From NCBI GenBank assembly GCA_946563605.1, contig CAMNVW010000003.1:1-37318 (forward strand): 37,318 nt of DNA, read 5' to 3'. The translations under genes were made by a program, and so were the position numbers. Under the pieces are notes generated by a model. The model was not told the DNA's origin, ran no database searches, and was given only the letters and a program-made list of their open reading frames with translations. Shown piece by piece: positions 22,773 to 30,226 of the stretch (positions are counted from its first letter, which is position 1; every line of letters begins with the position of its first letter). The stretch is from an uncultured Clostridia bacterium (GTDB taxonomy: Bacteria; Bacillota; Clostridia; Oscillospirales; Ruminococcaceae).

Positions 22773-23597
22773 CTATACCAGTTTCCTTTCCTGATCATAG
22801 CATCCACTTCGCAGGCCCTGCAAATCAAGCGTTACAAAGGAAAATCCCAGCGAAGTGATTTCTTCAGAAATTCTCTCCCGATGCTGAAGCAGCTTTTCAA
22901 AATCTTCCGGCACAATTTCGATGCGTGCAAGCGTTCCATGCACGCGCAAACGACATTGTGCTATCCCGAGGGTATGCAAAAGTTCCTCCCCCGCCTCAAT
23001 CCTTTTGAGTGTAGAAGCTTCCAGCGGCGTATCATAGGGGATTCTGGTCGCAAGGCAGGGTGTTGCCGGTTTCGACGCGCAGGAAAGTCCCATCTGCTTT
23101 GCAAACTGGCGCACCTGTGCTTTGGTAAAGCCATTTTCTGCAAGGGGACTGCGTACCCCCAGCTCTCTGATGGCGCGAATCCCTGGGCGGTACGCCTTTA
23201 AATCGTCTGCGTTTGTACCGTCCAGCACCGCCTGATAACCCTGTTCCTGCGCAAAAGCGATTGCTTTTGCAAACAGCTGCTTTTTGCAGTGATAACAGCG
23301 GTCAACGCCGTTCTGCACCACCTGCGGACAGGAAAGTTCATCAATCTCTAAAACAACATGGTGCACCCCTAAACTTGCGGCGCATTGTTTTGCTTCCTGC
23401 AAATCTGCCTGTGGATGCAGCACCGTCGAAAAGGTGACTGCCGCGATATGGTCAAGTCCGATTCCCGCCTGTTCTGCCGCCTGACAGCAGGCATTTAATA
23501 AAACGGTGCTGTCCACTCCTGCTGAAAATGCGACGCACACCTTTTGCCGCACAAGCTCCGTCAATTCCTTTATCAGCATTTTCTGATGCTGTTCCAT
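22773..23597 (-). CDS. larE: LarE-type ATP-dependent sulfur transferase
   Basis: A 274-aa PP-loop enzyme of the LarE family. LarE adenylates the carboxylates of a biscarboxylated nicotinate nucleotide and installs sulfur to make the nickel-pincer nucleotide cofactor of lactate racemase. Seen are the PP-loop VAFSAGVDSTVLL (usually SGGVDS; here one Gly is Ala), then VLDGTNADDLKAYRPG and SCASKPATPCLATRIPY with the cysteine expected to donate or ligate sulfur. The start is ATG 23597, because AAGGAAG lies 6 nt upstream and the length then equals the family's usual size. No larA, larB or larC is present in the window. Both sides are filled with inverted repeat modules, so this gene may have been carried in as a unit. 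Confidence 0.88.
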   Translation of the reverse strand: MEQHQKMLIKELTELVRQKVCVAFSAGVDSTVLLNACCQAAEQAGIGLDHIAAVTFSTVLHPQADLQEAKQCAASLGVHHVVLEIDELSCPQVVQNGVDRCYHCKKQLFAKAIAFAQEQGYQAVLDGTNADDLKAYRPGIRAIRELGVRSPLAENGFTKAQVRQFAKQMGLSCASKPATPCLATRIPYDTPLEASTLKRIEAGEELLHTLGIAQCRLRVHGTLARIEIVPEDFEKLLQHRERISEEITSLGFSFVTLDLQGLRSGCYDQERKLV

Positions 23598-23651
23598 CTT
23601 TTTCTTCCTTTCTGTTCGATGCTTTTTCGCACTTGTCTGTTGGAGCAAAAC

Positions 23652-23930
23652 AAAAGTTTTACTCAATTTTTTTCAAAAAATTGCGGATTCCAAAGGCAGA
23701 GCCTTTGGCGCACTCCGCAGAGTGCGGAGTCTTTATCGTCAGGCGCATTTAGGGGTGAATTTTCCAATCCGAATTTCGGATTGGAAAAGAGGGGGTTTTG
23801 CAAGAGAAAAACCCCCTTTGGAAATAGCCGTAATGTATAAACCCACAAAACCTCCCAGTGGGAGATTTTGTGGACATCTGTCCTGCTAGGGACAGAACTT
23901 CCAGTGTTTTATTTATGGGGGAAAACTTCC
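23652..23930 (+). repeat. modular repeat R4 joined to composite repeat B2
   Basis: R4 (23652-23730) has hairpin one as CAATTTTTT/AAAAAATTG (23664-23683), the CCAAAGGC/GCCTTTGG stem, and the third stem ACTCCGCA/TGCGGAGT (23712-23730). B2 (23732-23930) begins with the core TTTATCGTCAGGCGCATT and is an inverted, nearly identical copy of B1 at 22292-22513. It includes a 14-bp palindrome at 23760-23788, the GGGGGTTTT stem at 23791 and the CCACAAAA dyad at 23843-23873. Confidence 0.87.
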
Positions 23931-23979
23931 GTTTGAGCTTGCCCCTTCCTATAAACTGAAACCATCCTCGATTTTTAGA

Positions 23980-24060
23980 GAGTTTGGAACAGCTTTGCTG
24001 TGACAAACTCAAGGTGACAGAACGCTTAGCCAATTTCTGATTGAAACTTTAACTGTCACC
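23980..24060 (+). repeat. two-hairpin AACGC element, copy II
   Basis: Hairpin one pairs GAGTTTG with CAAACTC (23980-24010), with an inner AGC/GCT. Hairpin two has the stem GGTGACAG/CTGTCACC (24013-24020 and 24053-24060), with AACGC after the left arm and CCAATTT in the loop. Confidence 0.7.
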
Positions 24061-24063
24061 GAA

Positions 24064-24160
24064 AATGCGCCTGACGATAAGGTATTTCGACCTCTGCGGA
24101 GGTCGACCAGAGTTTCACTCTGGATTGGACAACTTTTAAAAAAGTTGACAATACTTTTAT
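24064..24160 (-). repeat. modular hairpin repeat, copy R6 (partial)
   Basis: In plus order it contains the core AATGCGCCTGACGATAA (24064-24080), the stem CGACCTC/GAGGTCG (24088-24105), the stem CCAGAGT/ACTCTGG (24107-24123) and the stem CAACTTTT/AAAAGTTG (24130-24147). The CCAAAGGC stem is missing. It lies directly beyond the M3 peptidase stop in sense orientation. The gap 23598-24166 has no gene. Confidence 0.75.
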
Positions 24161-24166
24161 CTACTT

Positions 24167-25930
24167 TTATTCAAGAAAATCGGTCAGCATCTTTGTGATC
24201 CGTTCGAGCTGCTGCGGCTCAAACGGAGACGCCAGCCCCGTCTTTTCCAGCACCGTTACAAAGCTATCATCGCTGTCTTGATTGACAAGCTCGATATAGG
24301 TTTGCAGCGCGTTGTCATAATCCTCCAAGCTCATCTGCAAAAATTCCATCGCCACACAGCCGGACAGCGCATAGTCGATGGCGTAAAACGGCGTGTCAAA
24401 ATACTGGTTCGTGGTAAACCAGCCCTTGGAAAAGCTCTCCATATCAAAGTAAGGCGATTCAACCACCAAGCCGTATTCTTTCGCAAGCTGTTGATACAGC
24501 TCATTCAGCTGTTCGACGCTCATATCCGGCGACTGATAGATTCTTTCCTGAAACTCATCGTTCAATGCCGCCGTCAGAATCCCTGCCGCCATGGTATAGA
24601 CGTCGTATTTTTGGGCAATCAGCGCATCTTCCCCATAAAACTCCTGATAATACGGCAGCGTCAGCACCTGCATCGTCTGCGAATGGATCTCGCAGACGTC
24701 CATGCTGTGTCCCTCGCTTTTAGAGCCATTCTTCAGCTGCTCCCATATCGCAAAGCAATGCCCAAATTCATGCGAAATACTGAACACATCGTCCTCGCTG
24801 CCGTCGAGATTAGCAAACAAAAACGGCGTATTCAGCGAATAAAGCAGGGTGCTGAAGGTCACGTTCGCTTTGCTTGGAGACGGCTGCGCATCAATATAGT
24901 CATGTGAAAGCAGGTAGGAATAGCACTCCCCCATTTCCTGGGAAATATTCTGATAAACTTTTTCAAAATTCCCCAGCGTATCCTGCCAGCTGCCCTGCGG
25001 CAGCGGCGACGGCTCACCCAGCAAATAGACATAGCCTTCATTCTCTCTGTTTTGCGCACGGGTATAAAAATCCTGCAAATACGACCGATACACCGGCGAA
25101 AGGGTCGATTTAAGGTTTTCGCGAAACTGCCGGATATCCTCTCTGGTATAGCTGTTGCGCAGCATCTCCAAATCAGCGACTTCGGTGTAGCTTTCATATC
25201 CCAACTGCTGTGCAATCTGCTCGCGCAGCCGCACAAGCTCCAAATACAATTCTCCCAACTGTTGATTGTATTTGTCAATAAACTGTCCGTAATAAGCCGA
25301 CTGTCCTTCCGGCTCCAATGAGGAAAAGAGGACCTCTCCTTCCGGCGTATTTACCGTTGCGTGCGCATACTTATCATAATACTGTGCCTCCAGCTTTTTT
25401 TCCTGCTCCTGCAAAGAAAGGGTATTCCGCGAACTTGTCTGTGCGCTCATCTGCATATCCTGCACACCGCTGTCGCCGAAAATATCCTCTGTCATCGACC
25501 CAAACCGAGAGCTTTCTATCTTTTTAAACAGCTGGTCATATCGGTTTTGAATCCGCGCATCCCATGTGTCCAGATATTCCATCTCATCGTTATAATATTC
25601 ATCGTTGAGGTCCGCATAATTCCGAATCTGCGCAATGGTCATCATGCTGTAAAATTCTTCCGTTACCTTGCTGATTTTTCGCAGCGTTCCAATCAACCCA
25701 AAGGGCAGGCGGTCATTTTCTGTCTGTTCCTCCGCCTTTTCGATTAAAGCTAAGACGCTTTCCCCGTCTGGACGCTGATATTCTACCTGCGAAAACGAAA
25801 TCTCAGCAGGTTTGAGCGGTTGTCGGGCACACCCCGACAGCGAGGTCATCAGCAACACGCCCGTTAAAATCAGCGAAAACAAGCGGGTGGACTTTGGGCG
25901 ATGCTGTGGTTTTATCGAAAAGATTGACAA
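24167..25930 (-). CDS. M3 family zinc oligopeptidase, lipoprotein form
   Basis: A 587-aa peptidase of the M3 (thimet/PepF) family. The zinc site is HEFGH at residues 387-391, and the third ligand is probably the glutamate in SMDVCEIHSQTMQ about 25 residues later. Substrates would be short peptides. Unlike cytoplasmic PepF, it has a lipoprotein signal: basic lead, hydrophobic core LILTGVLLMTS and lipobox LSGC at about residue 34. It should therefore act on the outer face of the membrane. The start is TTG with AAGGAG 8 nt upstream. It is monocistronic, with repeat R6 just beyond the stop codon. Confidence 0.9.
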   Translation of the reverse strand: MSIFSIKPQHRPKSTRLFSLILTGVLLMTSLSGCARQPLKPAEISFSQVEYQRPDGESVLALIEKAEEQTENDRLPFGLIGTLRKISKVTEEFYSMMTIAQIRNYADLNDEYYNDEMEYLDTWDARIQNRYDQLFKKIESSRFGSMTEDIFGDSGVQDMQMSAQTSSRNTLSLQEQEKKLEAQYYDKYAHATVNTPEGEVLFSSLEPEGQSAYYGQFIDKYNQQLGELYLELVRLREQIAQQLGYESYTEVADLEMLRNSYTREDIRQFRENLKSTLSPVYRSYLQDFYTRAQNRENEGYVYLLGEPSPLPQGSWQDTLGNFEKVYQNISQEMGECYSYLLSHDYIDAQPSPSKANVTFSTLLYSLNTPFLFANLDGSEDDVFSISHEFGHCFAIWEQLKNGSKSEGHSMDVCEIHSQTMQVLTLPYYQEFYGEDALIAQKYDVYTMAAGILTAALNDEFQERIYQSPDMSVEQLNELYQQLAKEYGLVVESPYFDMESFSKGWFTTNQYFDTPFYAIDYALSGCVAMEFLQMSLEDYDNALQTYIELVNQDSDDSFVTVLEKTGLASPFEPQQLERITKMLTDFLE

Positions 25931-25996
25931 TCAACTCACTCCTTATATACAGTGTTGTTCCCAGTATAACATAGTATGAACAAGAAAGTAAGAATA

Positions 25997-26100
25997 TTTT
26001 TGTGGGGCTTACGCAGCCCGAGCCACTGATTTGACTTCGAGGAAGTCGAGGCTTTTGTGGGGTTGCGACCCCACAAAAATCTTCCCAGCTTCTTGAAGCT
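25997..26100. repeat. array of four short hairpins
   Basis: Successive stems are GGGCT/AGCCC (26005-26019), GACTTC/GAAGTC (26033-26047), TTTTGTGGGGT with its exact complement (26053-26078, TGCG loop) and AGCTTC/GAAGCT (26087-26100). TTTTTGTGGGG also occurs alone at 25997-26007. It fills the 303-bp gap between the divergent M3 peptidase and small membrane protein genes, together with their promoters. It resembles the array at 16-106 in layout, not in sequence. Confidence 0.6.
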
Positions 26101-26233
26101 AAAAACAAAACGACAGTTTCCAAAAGAAAACAGGGATGAAGAAAAAATAAGGCGGCATAATAAAAATGATTCCGATGGGATCATATGTGGAGAACAACTC
26201 CGCTGCTAAAAATCAATACAGGAGTGATTTTTT

Positions 26234-26413
26234 ATGGCTATGAACCTTTCTACTATTCTGACCGGCGCTGCTGTTACCGCTGCTGTCGGCACTGCCGCTT
26301 ATATGATGACCGGAAAGAAAAAACCAAATGCAAGACAGATCAAAAAACAGGCTGGCAAAGCTGTTCATGCTGTTGGCGATATTGTGGACAGCATCTCCAG
26401 CATGATGGGTTAA
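26234..26413 (+). CDS. small protein with one hydrophobic helix
   Basis: A 59-aa protein: MAMNLSTILTGAAVTAAVGT, then AAYMMTGKKKPNARQIKKQA, then GKAVHAVGDIVDSISSMMG. The first 25 residues form one Ala/Gly-rich hydrophobic helix with no cleavage site, and the rest is a basic then amphipathic helix. This suggests a membrane-attached small protein. AGGAGTGA lies 6 nt before the ATG, and a strong 18-bp terminator follows. I recall similar small clostridial proteins but no named family. A second in-frame ATG at residue 3 is possible. Confidence 0.75.
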   Translation: MAMNLSTILTGAAVTAAVGTAAYMMTGKKKPNARQIKKQAGKAVHAVGDIVDSISSMMG

Positions 26414-26433
26414 ACCGCATCTTAAGATAAACG

Positions 26434-26477
26434 ACAAGAAGAGAATGTTTTGATAAAACATTCTCTTCTTGTTTTTT
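26434..26477 (+). terminator. strong terminator after the small membrane protein
   Basis: A perfect 18-bp stem (26434-26451 with 26455-26472, 3-nt loop) is followed by six T. Confidence 0.93.
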
Positions 26478-26488
26478 CGCAACCAAAA

Positions 26489-27160
26489 TCATTCCGAAAA
26501 GAACCACGGCTTTCGCACTGTCTCGGCAAGCTGTTCCCGACATTCTCTCCAATCGGGAAAAAAACGTTCGACCTCCTGCCAAAATGCAGGGCTATGGTCG
26601 TGGTGCAGAATATGGCACAGCTCATGCACCACCACATAGTTGACACAGTGCTCCGGCACAAGCATCAATCGCCAGCTGAAATTCAAGTTGTTTTTCCCCG
26701 AACACGAACCCCATCTTCCCTTTGCTCCATTGATGCGGATTCCTGCCGGTTTAACACCCAGCTTCGGCGCGTAAAACGCCACCCGTTTTATAAGTTCCTC
26801 CCTTGCGATGATTCGGTAAAGCTCCACCGCCTGTGCGCGCAGTTCCTGTTCGTTGCCCTCATGCAGAAAAAAGATCCCCTCTTGATAAAATGCCTTCTTT
26901 TCCTGCGTATATTCGATTGGCAGCAGTTCCCCAAACAGCGGCAAATTTCCATCCGACAAGAAAAACTGCTCCTTATTTTGTTTTTGCCGCAGCAGTTCTT
27001 CACGATGAGCCATGATCCATTCTTCCTTCTGCTGCACAAAGCGGTCGATTTCTCTTTTTGCCAGTTTCATCGGCGCACGCACAACGACCGTTCCATCCGG
27101 CTTTACCTGAATGACCATTGTCCTGCGCTTTGCACGGATCAGCGTATACTTCGTTTTCAT
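26489..27160 (-). CDS. YgjP-like (DUF45) zinc metallopeptidase
   Basis: A 223-aa protein of the YgjP/WLM-type metallopeptidase family. The zinc motif HELCH is at residues 179-183, preceded by the family's GRWGSCSGKNNLNFSWRLML and followed by the third ligand in HHDHSPAFWQEV. The N-terminus, RAKRRTMVIQVKPDGTVVVR, is the usual strand pair. No signal peptide is present, so it is cytoplasmic. Substrates are unknown for this family. The start is ATG 27160, with GGGAGAG 5-6 nt upstream; the longer frame overlaps the next gene's end without motifs. A GNAT gene lies 44 nt upstream in the same direction. Confidence 0.9.
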   Translation of the reverse strand: MKTKYTLIRAKRRTMVIQVKPDGTVVVRAPMKLAKREIDRFVQQKEEWIMAHREELLRQKQNKEQFFLSDGNLPLFGELLPIEYTQEKKAFYQEGIFFLHEGNEQELRAQAVELYRIIAREELIKRVAFYAPKLGVKPAGIRINGAKGRWGSCSGKNNLNFSWRLMLVPEHCVNYVVVHELCHILHHDHSPAFWQEVERFFPDWRECREQLAETVRKPWFFSE

Positions 27161-27204
27161 CGTTTCTCTCCCGCTTCTCTCCTTTTTTGGGGGGTGCATA
27201 TGTT

Positions 27205-27972
27205 CTAATAACCCCATATTTCAACCGCGGCATAGGTGTGGCTGTAATGGTAGCCCAGCTTTTGAGCCAGCGCAACCGAGCCTTTATTCTGCGCGTCCCA
27301 GCTGGGGTACAAATTCCGCTTTAAACATTCCAATATCAGCTTTGCGCCGCATACATAGGCGAGTCCTTTTCGTCTGTATTCTTCTTTGGTGTCAATTTCA
27401 ATCTCGATGCCATCCTTGTATCTGGAATAGGAGGACGCGCCGGATACGATAGAATCCCCCTGACAAACCACCGCGCCAATTCCCAGCTTGCGATAGTCCT
27501 CATAGCTTGGAAACTGCGCTACCAAATCGGCACTCCAGACCTGCGTTTTGCACCTCTCATAAAGCGGTTCGTCTATCATGGAAAGGGTGTATCCTTCCGG
27601 CAGAGCTGCCACTGCCCTTTCCAATTTTTCCCTGTCAAAAACGTCCGGCTCCTTTTTGATTGCATAGCGGCAAACGGCTTTCGCCTTTTCGCCGTAATGC
27701 TGTGTGATCATCTTTTCCCAGCGTTCATCCTGCGGAACCATAATCATAAAGTTTTGCGTACACCAGCTGGGTTTATACGACACCAGTTCGATATCCGGCT
27801 CTCCTGCAAAAAAGGTGAAGTCTCCGATCATCGCCATCGCTGCTGTTGGCGCGGTGCTGTGGTTCGCATAGATTTTTCCCATGATTCCCTGCAAGCAGGA
27901 CCAGATCAGCGTTTCTTCCCACCCATCAAACAGCGTCGAAACCTTGCTTGTATCCGTTATTTCGTATACCAT
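27205..27972 (-). CDS. GNAT acetyltransferase, two-part type
   Basis: A 255-aa protein. The first 130 residues form an unusual N-terminal domain (FFAGEPDIELVSYKPSWCTQ, NFMIMVPQDERWEKMI). The second half is a GNAT fold with GIGAVVCQGDSIVSGASSYS, the strand DGIEIEIDTKEEYRRKGLAY containing the acetyl-CoA loop R-R-K-G-L-A, and YPSWDAQNKGSVALAQKLGY. This is the layout of the GNAT_acetyltran (PF12746) family. The start is ATG 27972, with GGAGG 7 nt upstream. It may form an operon with the YgjP-like gene. The substrate is unknown. Confidence 0.9.
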   Translation of the reverse strand: MVYEITDTSKVSTLFDGWEETLIWSCLQGIMGKIYANHSTAPTAAMAMIGDFTFFAGEPDIELVSYKPSWCTQNFMIMVPQDERWEKMITQHYGEKAKAVCRYAIKKEPDVFDREKLERAVAALPEGYTLSMIDEPLYERCKTQVWSADLVAQFPSYEDYRKLGIGAVVCQGDSIVSGASSYSRYKDGIEIEIDTKEEYRRKGLAYVCGAKLILECLKRNLYPSWDAQNKGSVALAQKLGYHYSHTYAAVEIWGY

Positions 27973-28083
27973 AAACTTTCCTCCAATATTCCTTTGTTTC
28001 TCTGTTATCTTGTTGTATGCTAGCATATCCGTTCCAAATAAGCAAGGCTGGCAAAACTATTTTGTAAAATCTTTGTTAAAGTG

Positions 28084-28111
28084 TTGACAAATAAAATTCC
28101 TGCGTTATAAT
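28084..28111 (+). promoter_or_regulatory. sigma-A promoter of the Fe-ADH gene
   Basis: TTGACA (28084-28089) and TATAAT (28106-28111) are both perfect with a 16-bp spacer. The leader is about 80 nt. Confidence 0.9.
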
Positions 28112-28125
28112 AGGATTTAGAAGGA

Positions 28126-28143
28126 TTGATAAAAAATAAACAA
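28126..28143 (+). promoter_or_regulatory. Rex-like redox operator
   Basis: TTGATAA-AAAA-TAAACAA matches the Rex consensus TTGTTAA-N4-TTAACAA at 12 of 14 fixed positions. It begins about 15 bp after the -10, so a bound repressor would block early elongation. Rex control of alcohol dehydrogenases by the NADH/NAD+ ratio is well known in clostridia. Confidence 0.5.
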
Positions 28144-28198
28144 ATCGTTAAATACAAAATTTGATTCATCACAGGAACACTGACAGGAGGATTTTATC

Positions 28199-29374
28199 AT
28201 GGCTAGATTTACATTACCAAGAGATCTTTATCATGGCGAAAACGCTTTGGAAGCACTGAAAACCCTGGAAGGCAAGCGCGCGGTCGTTGTCGTTGGCGGC
28301 GGCAGCATGAAACGCTTTGGTTTTCTGGACAAAGTTTGCGACTATCTGAAAGAAGCCGGCATGGAAGTCGCTCTGTTTGAAGGCGTTGAACCAGACCCAT
28401 CGGTTGACACCGTTATGAAAGGCGCTGCTATGATGCGCGAATTCCAGCCGGACTGGATCGTTTCCATCGGCGGCGGTTCTCCTATCGACGCTGCAAAAGC
28501 AATGTGGGCATTCTATGAATATCCAGACACCACTTTTGAGGAACTGTGCATCCCATTCAATTTCCCGAAACTGCGCACCAAAGCAAAATTCTGCGCAATT
28601 CCATCTACCTCCGGAACCGCTACCGAAGTTACTGCTTTTTCTGTTATCACCGATTATAACAAGGGCATTAAATATCCTCTGGCTGACTTTAACATCACCC
28701 CGGACGTTGCTATCGTAGACCCAGCTCTGGCAGAAACCATGCCAAAGAAGCTGACTGCACACACCGGTATGGACGCGATGACCCACGCAATCGAAGCGTA
28801 TGTATCCACCCTGCACTGTGACTTCACCGATCCGCTTGCACTGCACGCAATCAAAATGATCAGCCGCGACTTGGTGGCAAGCTACAACGGCGATACAAGC
28901 GCCCGCGCAAGTATGCACAACGCACAGTGTCTGGCTGGCATGGCTTTCTCCAACGCGCTGCTGGGCATCGTTCATTCGATGGCTCACAAAACCGGCGCTG
29001 CTTACAGCGGCGGTCACATCGTTCACGGCTGTGCAAACGCAATGTACCTGCCAAAGGTCATCAAATTCAACAGCAAAAATCCAGAAGCAGACAAACGCTA
29101 CGGCGAGATTGCCGCATTCCTTGGTCTGGAACCAACTGCCGACGCGCTGATTGCTCATATCAACGAGCTGAACAGACAGCTTGACATTCCAACCTGCATC
29201 AAAGATTATGAAGGCGGCATCATTGATGAAAAAGAATTCCTCGACAAGCTGCCGCAGGTTGCTGAACTTGCTGTCGGCGATGCCTGCACAGGTTCCAACC
29301 CACGTCCAATCACACCAGCTGAAATGGAAAAACTGCTGAAATGCTGCTTCTATGACGAAGAAGTAAACTTTTAA
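28199..29374 (+). CDS. iron-containing alcohol dehydrogenase (butanol-dehydrogenase-like)
   Basis: A 391-aa group III alcohol dehydrogenase, reducing aldehydes such as acetaldehyde or butyraldehyde with NAD(P)H at the end of fermentation. The dinucleotide site is VVVVGGGSMKRFGF with SIGGGSPIDAAKAMW. The iron ligands fall in TGMDAMTHAIEAYVS (Asp, His) and GIVHSMAHKTGAAYSGGHIVH (two His). The family signature PSTSGTATEVTAFSVI is intact. The length is typical for stand-alone enzymes such as BdhA and also resembles the AdhE C-terminal domain. AGGAGG lies 9 nt before the ATG. Codon use is biased to C/A-ending codons, suggesting high expression. Confidence 0.95.
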   Translation: MARFTLPRDLYHGENALEALKTLEGKRAVVVVGGGSMKRFGFLDKVCDYLKEAGMEVALFEGVEPDPSVDTVMKGAAMMREFQPDWIVSIGGGSPIDAAKAMWAFYEYPDTTFEELCIPFNFPKLRTKAKFCAIPSTSGTATEVTAFSVITDYNKGIKYPLADFNITPDVAIVDPALAETMPKKLTAHTGMDAMTHAIEAYVSTLHCDFTDPLALHAIKMISRDLVASYNGDTSARASMHNAQCLAGMAFSNALLGIVHSMAHKTGAAYSGGHIVHGCANAMYLPKVIKFNSKNPEADKRYGEIAAFLGLEPTADALIAHINELNRQLDIPTCIKDYEGGIIDEKEFLDKLPQVAELAVGDACTGSNPRPITPAEMEKLLKCCFYDEEVNF

Positions 29375-29395
29375 AGTACTCCCCCTTCTAAAATG

Positions 29396-29428
29396 AGGAA
29401 CTGGTCATTTTGACCAGTTCCTTTTTAT
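29396..29428 (+). terminator. terminator of the Fe-ADH gene
   Basis: A 12-bp stem (AGGAACTGGTCA at 29396-29407, complement at 29411-29422) with a TTT loop is followed by a T run. It lies 22 nt after the stop. Confidence 0.92.
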
Positions 29429-29440
29429 TTGGCTGATCTT

Positions 29441-30139
29441 CTATAATGGTTTTATCTCGCGGCACCTTGGAAAATTGGGGCAGCCATAAAACTGCTGTCC
29501 CCGATATTCTCCGCGTGCGGCAGTCCGCAAAACCATCGGCACGCCGCATTTTGGACAAAGCGGCGGCATTTCTTTCCATTCGTTCTCCGCTTTGTCTGTG
29601 TCCTGCTGTTCATACAGAAAATCTTTGACCCGTCTTTTGTCCTTGCCGTAAAGGAACTCACACAGTTCCCTCAGCTCACGCGCACCGTAAACTTTTCTGC
29701 ATGGCACATGAAACAAAGGCAGACCGGCTTTCTGAAACGCTTTGTCCATAAACGCATCCCTTTGGTGGCGGTCGCGGCGGTTGTGGGTGCTGTCATCCAG
29801 TTCGACAGCGCAAAGAATCTCCATCGAATCACGGTCGCACAGGACAAAGTCAACGTGTTTTTGCGAAATCCAGTTAAAATATTTCTGCCGGTCTTTTTTC
29901 ACATCCGCACGCACCCGCAGTACCTCTCTGACTGCGGGCTTTGGACAGATGGTGATATCTTCCCCCACCAATTCCATCAAAACATCATAAAAACATTTTT
30001 CAGCGGCACTTAAAAAATAATCCTGCCGTTCATACGGCGTGCGGCTCCACGGATTTGCGCGGCGAAATTTTCGATGGACTGCATAAATCATCACCAAAAA
30101 CGCCAGAATAACAACTGCCGCTATCCTATACTTTTCCAA
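29441..30139 (-). CDS. DUF2726 protein with topoisomerase-type zinc finger
   Basis: A 232-aa protein. Residues 6-22 form one membrane helix (IAAVVILAFLVMIYAVH). Residues about 38-165 are a DUF2726 domain (YFLSAAEKCFYDVLMELVGE, FNWISQKHVDFVLCDRDSME, AVELDDSTH). It has the spacing of the restriction-endonuclease-like PD-(D/E)xK fold and may be a nuclease. Residues about 193-230 are a C4 topoisomerase-type zinc ribbon (LCPKCGVPMVLR, FYGCPNFPRC). The start is TTG 30139, with AGGAGGGG 5 nt upstream. It is a single gene. The target nucleic acid is unknown. Confidence 0.87.
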   Translation of the reverse strand: MEKYRIAAVVILAFLVMIYAVHRKFRRANPWSRTPYERQDYFLSAAEKCFYDVLMELVGEDITICPKPAVREVLRVRADVKKDRQKYFNWISQKHVDFVLCDRDSMEILCAVELDDSTHNRRDRHQRDAFMDKAFQKAGLPLFHVPCRKVYGARELRELCEFLYGKDKRRVKDFLYEQQDTDKAENEWKEMPPLCPKCGVPMVLRTAARGEYRGQQFYGCPNFPRCREIKPL

Positions 30140-30155
30140 ACTTTCCCCTCCTGAA

Positions 30156-30188
30156 CAAAGGCCCTCCGATTACTCGGAGGGCCTTTGT
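30156..30188. terminator. hairpin terminator beyond alr
   Basis: A 14-bp stem ACAAAGGCCCTCCG with its complement (30156-30169 and 30175-30188) has a 5-nt loop. The T run is short on both strands. It lies between the alr stop and the start of the DUF2726 gene. Confidence 0.7.
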
Positions 30189-30226
30189 CCGTTTTTGAAA
30201 ATATCCAAACGAATACGCTTCAAAAT

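Noticed and set aside
25936..26184. 82-codon minus frame upstream of the M3 peptidase
   Set aside because: It runs through the hairpin array and the peptidase promoter region, with no plausible function or start.
28214..29158. 314-codon minus frame opposite the Fe-ADH gene
   Set aside because: It is a shadow of a strongly codon-biased gene, with no ribosome site and no motif.
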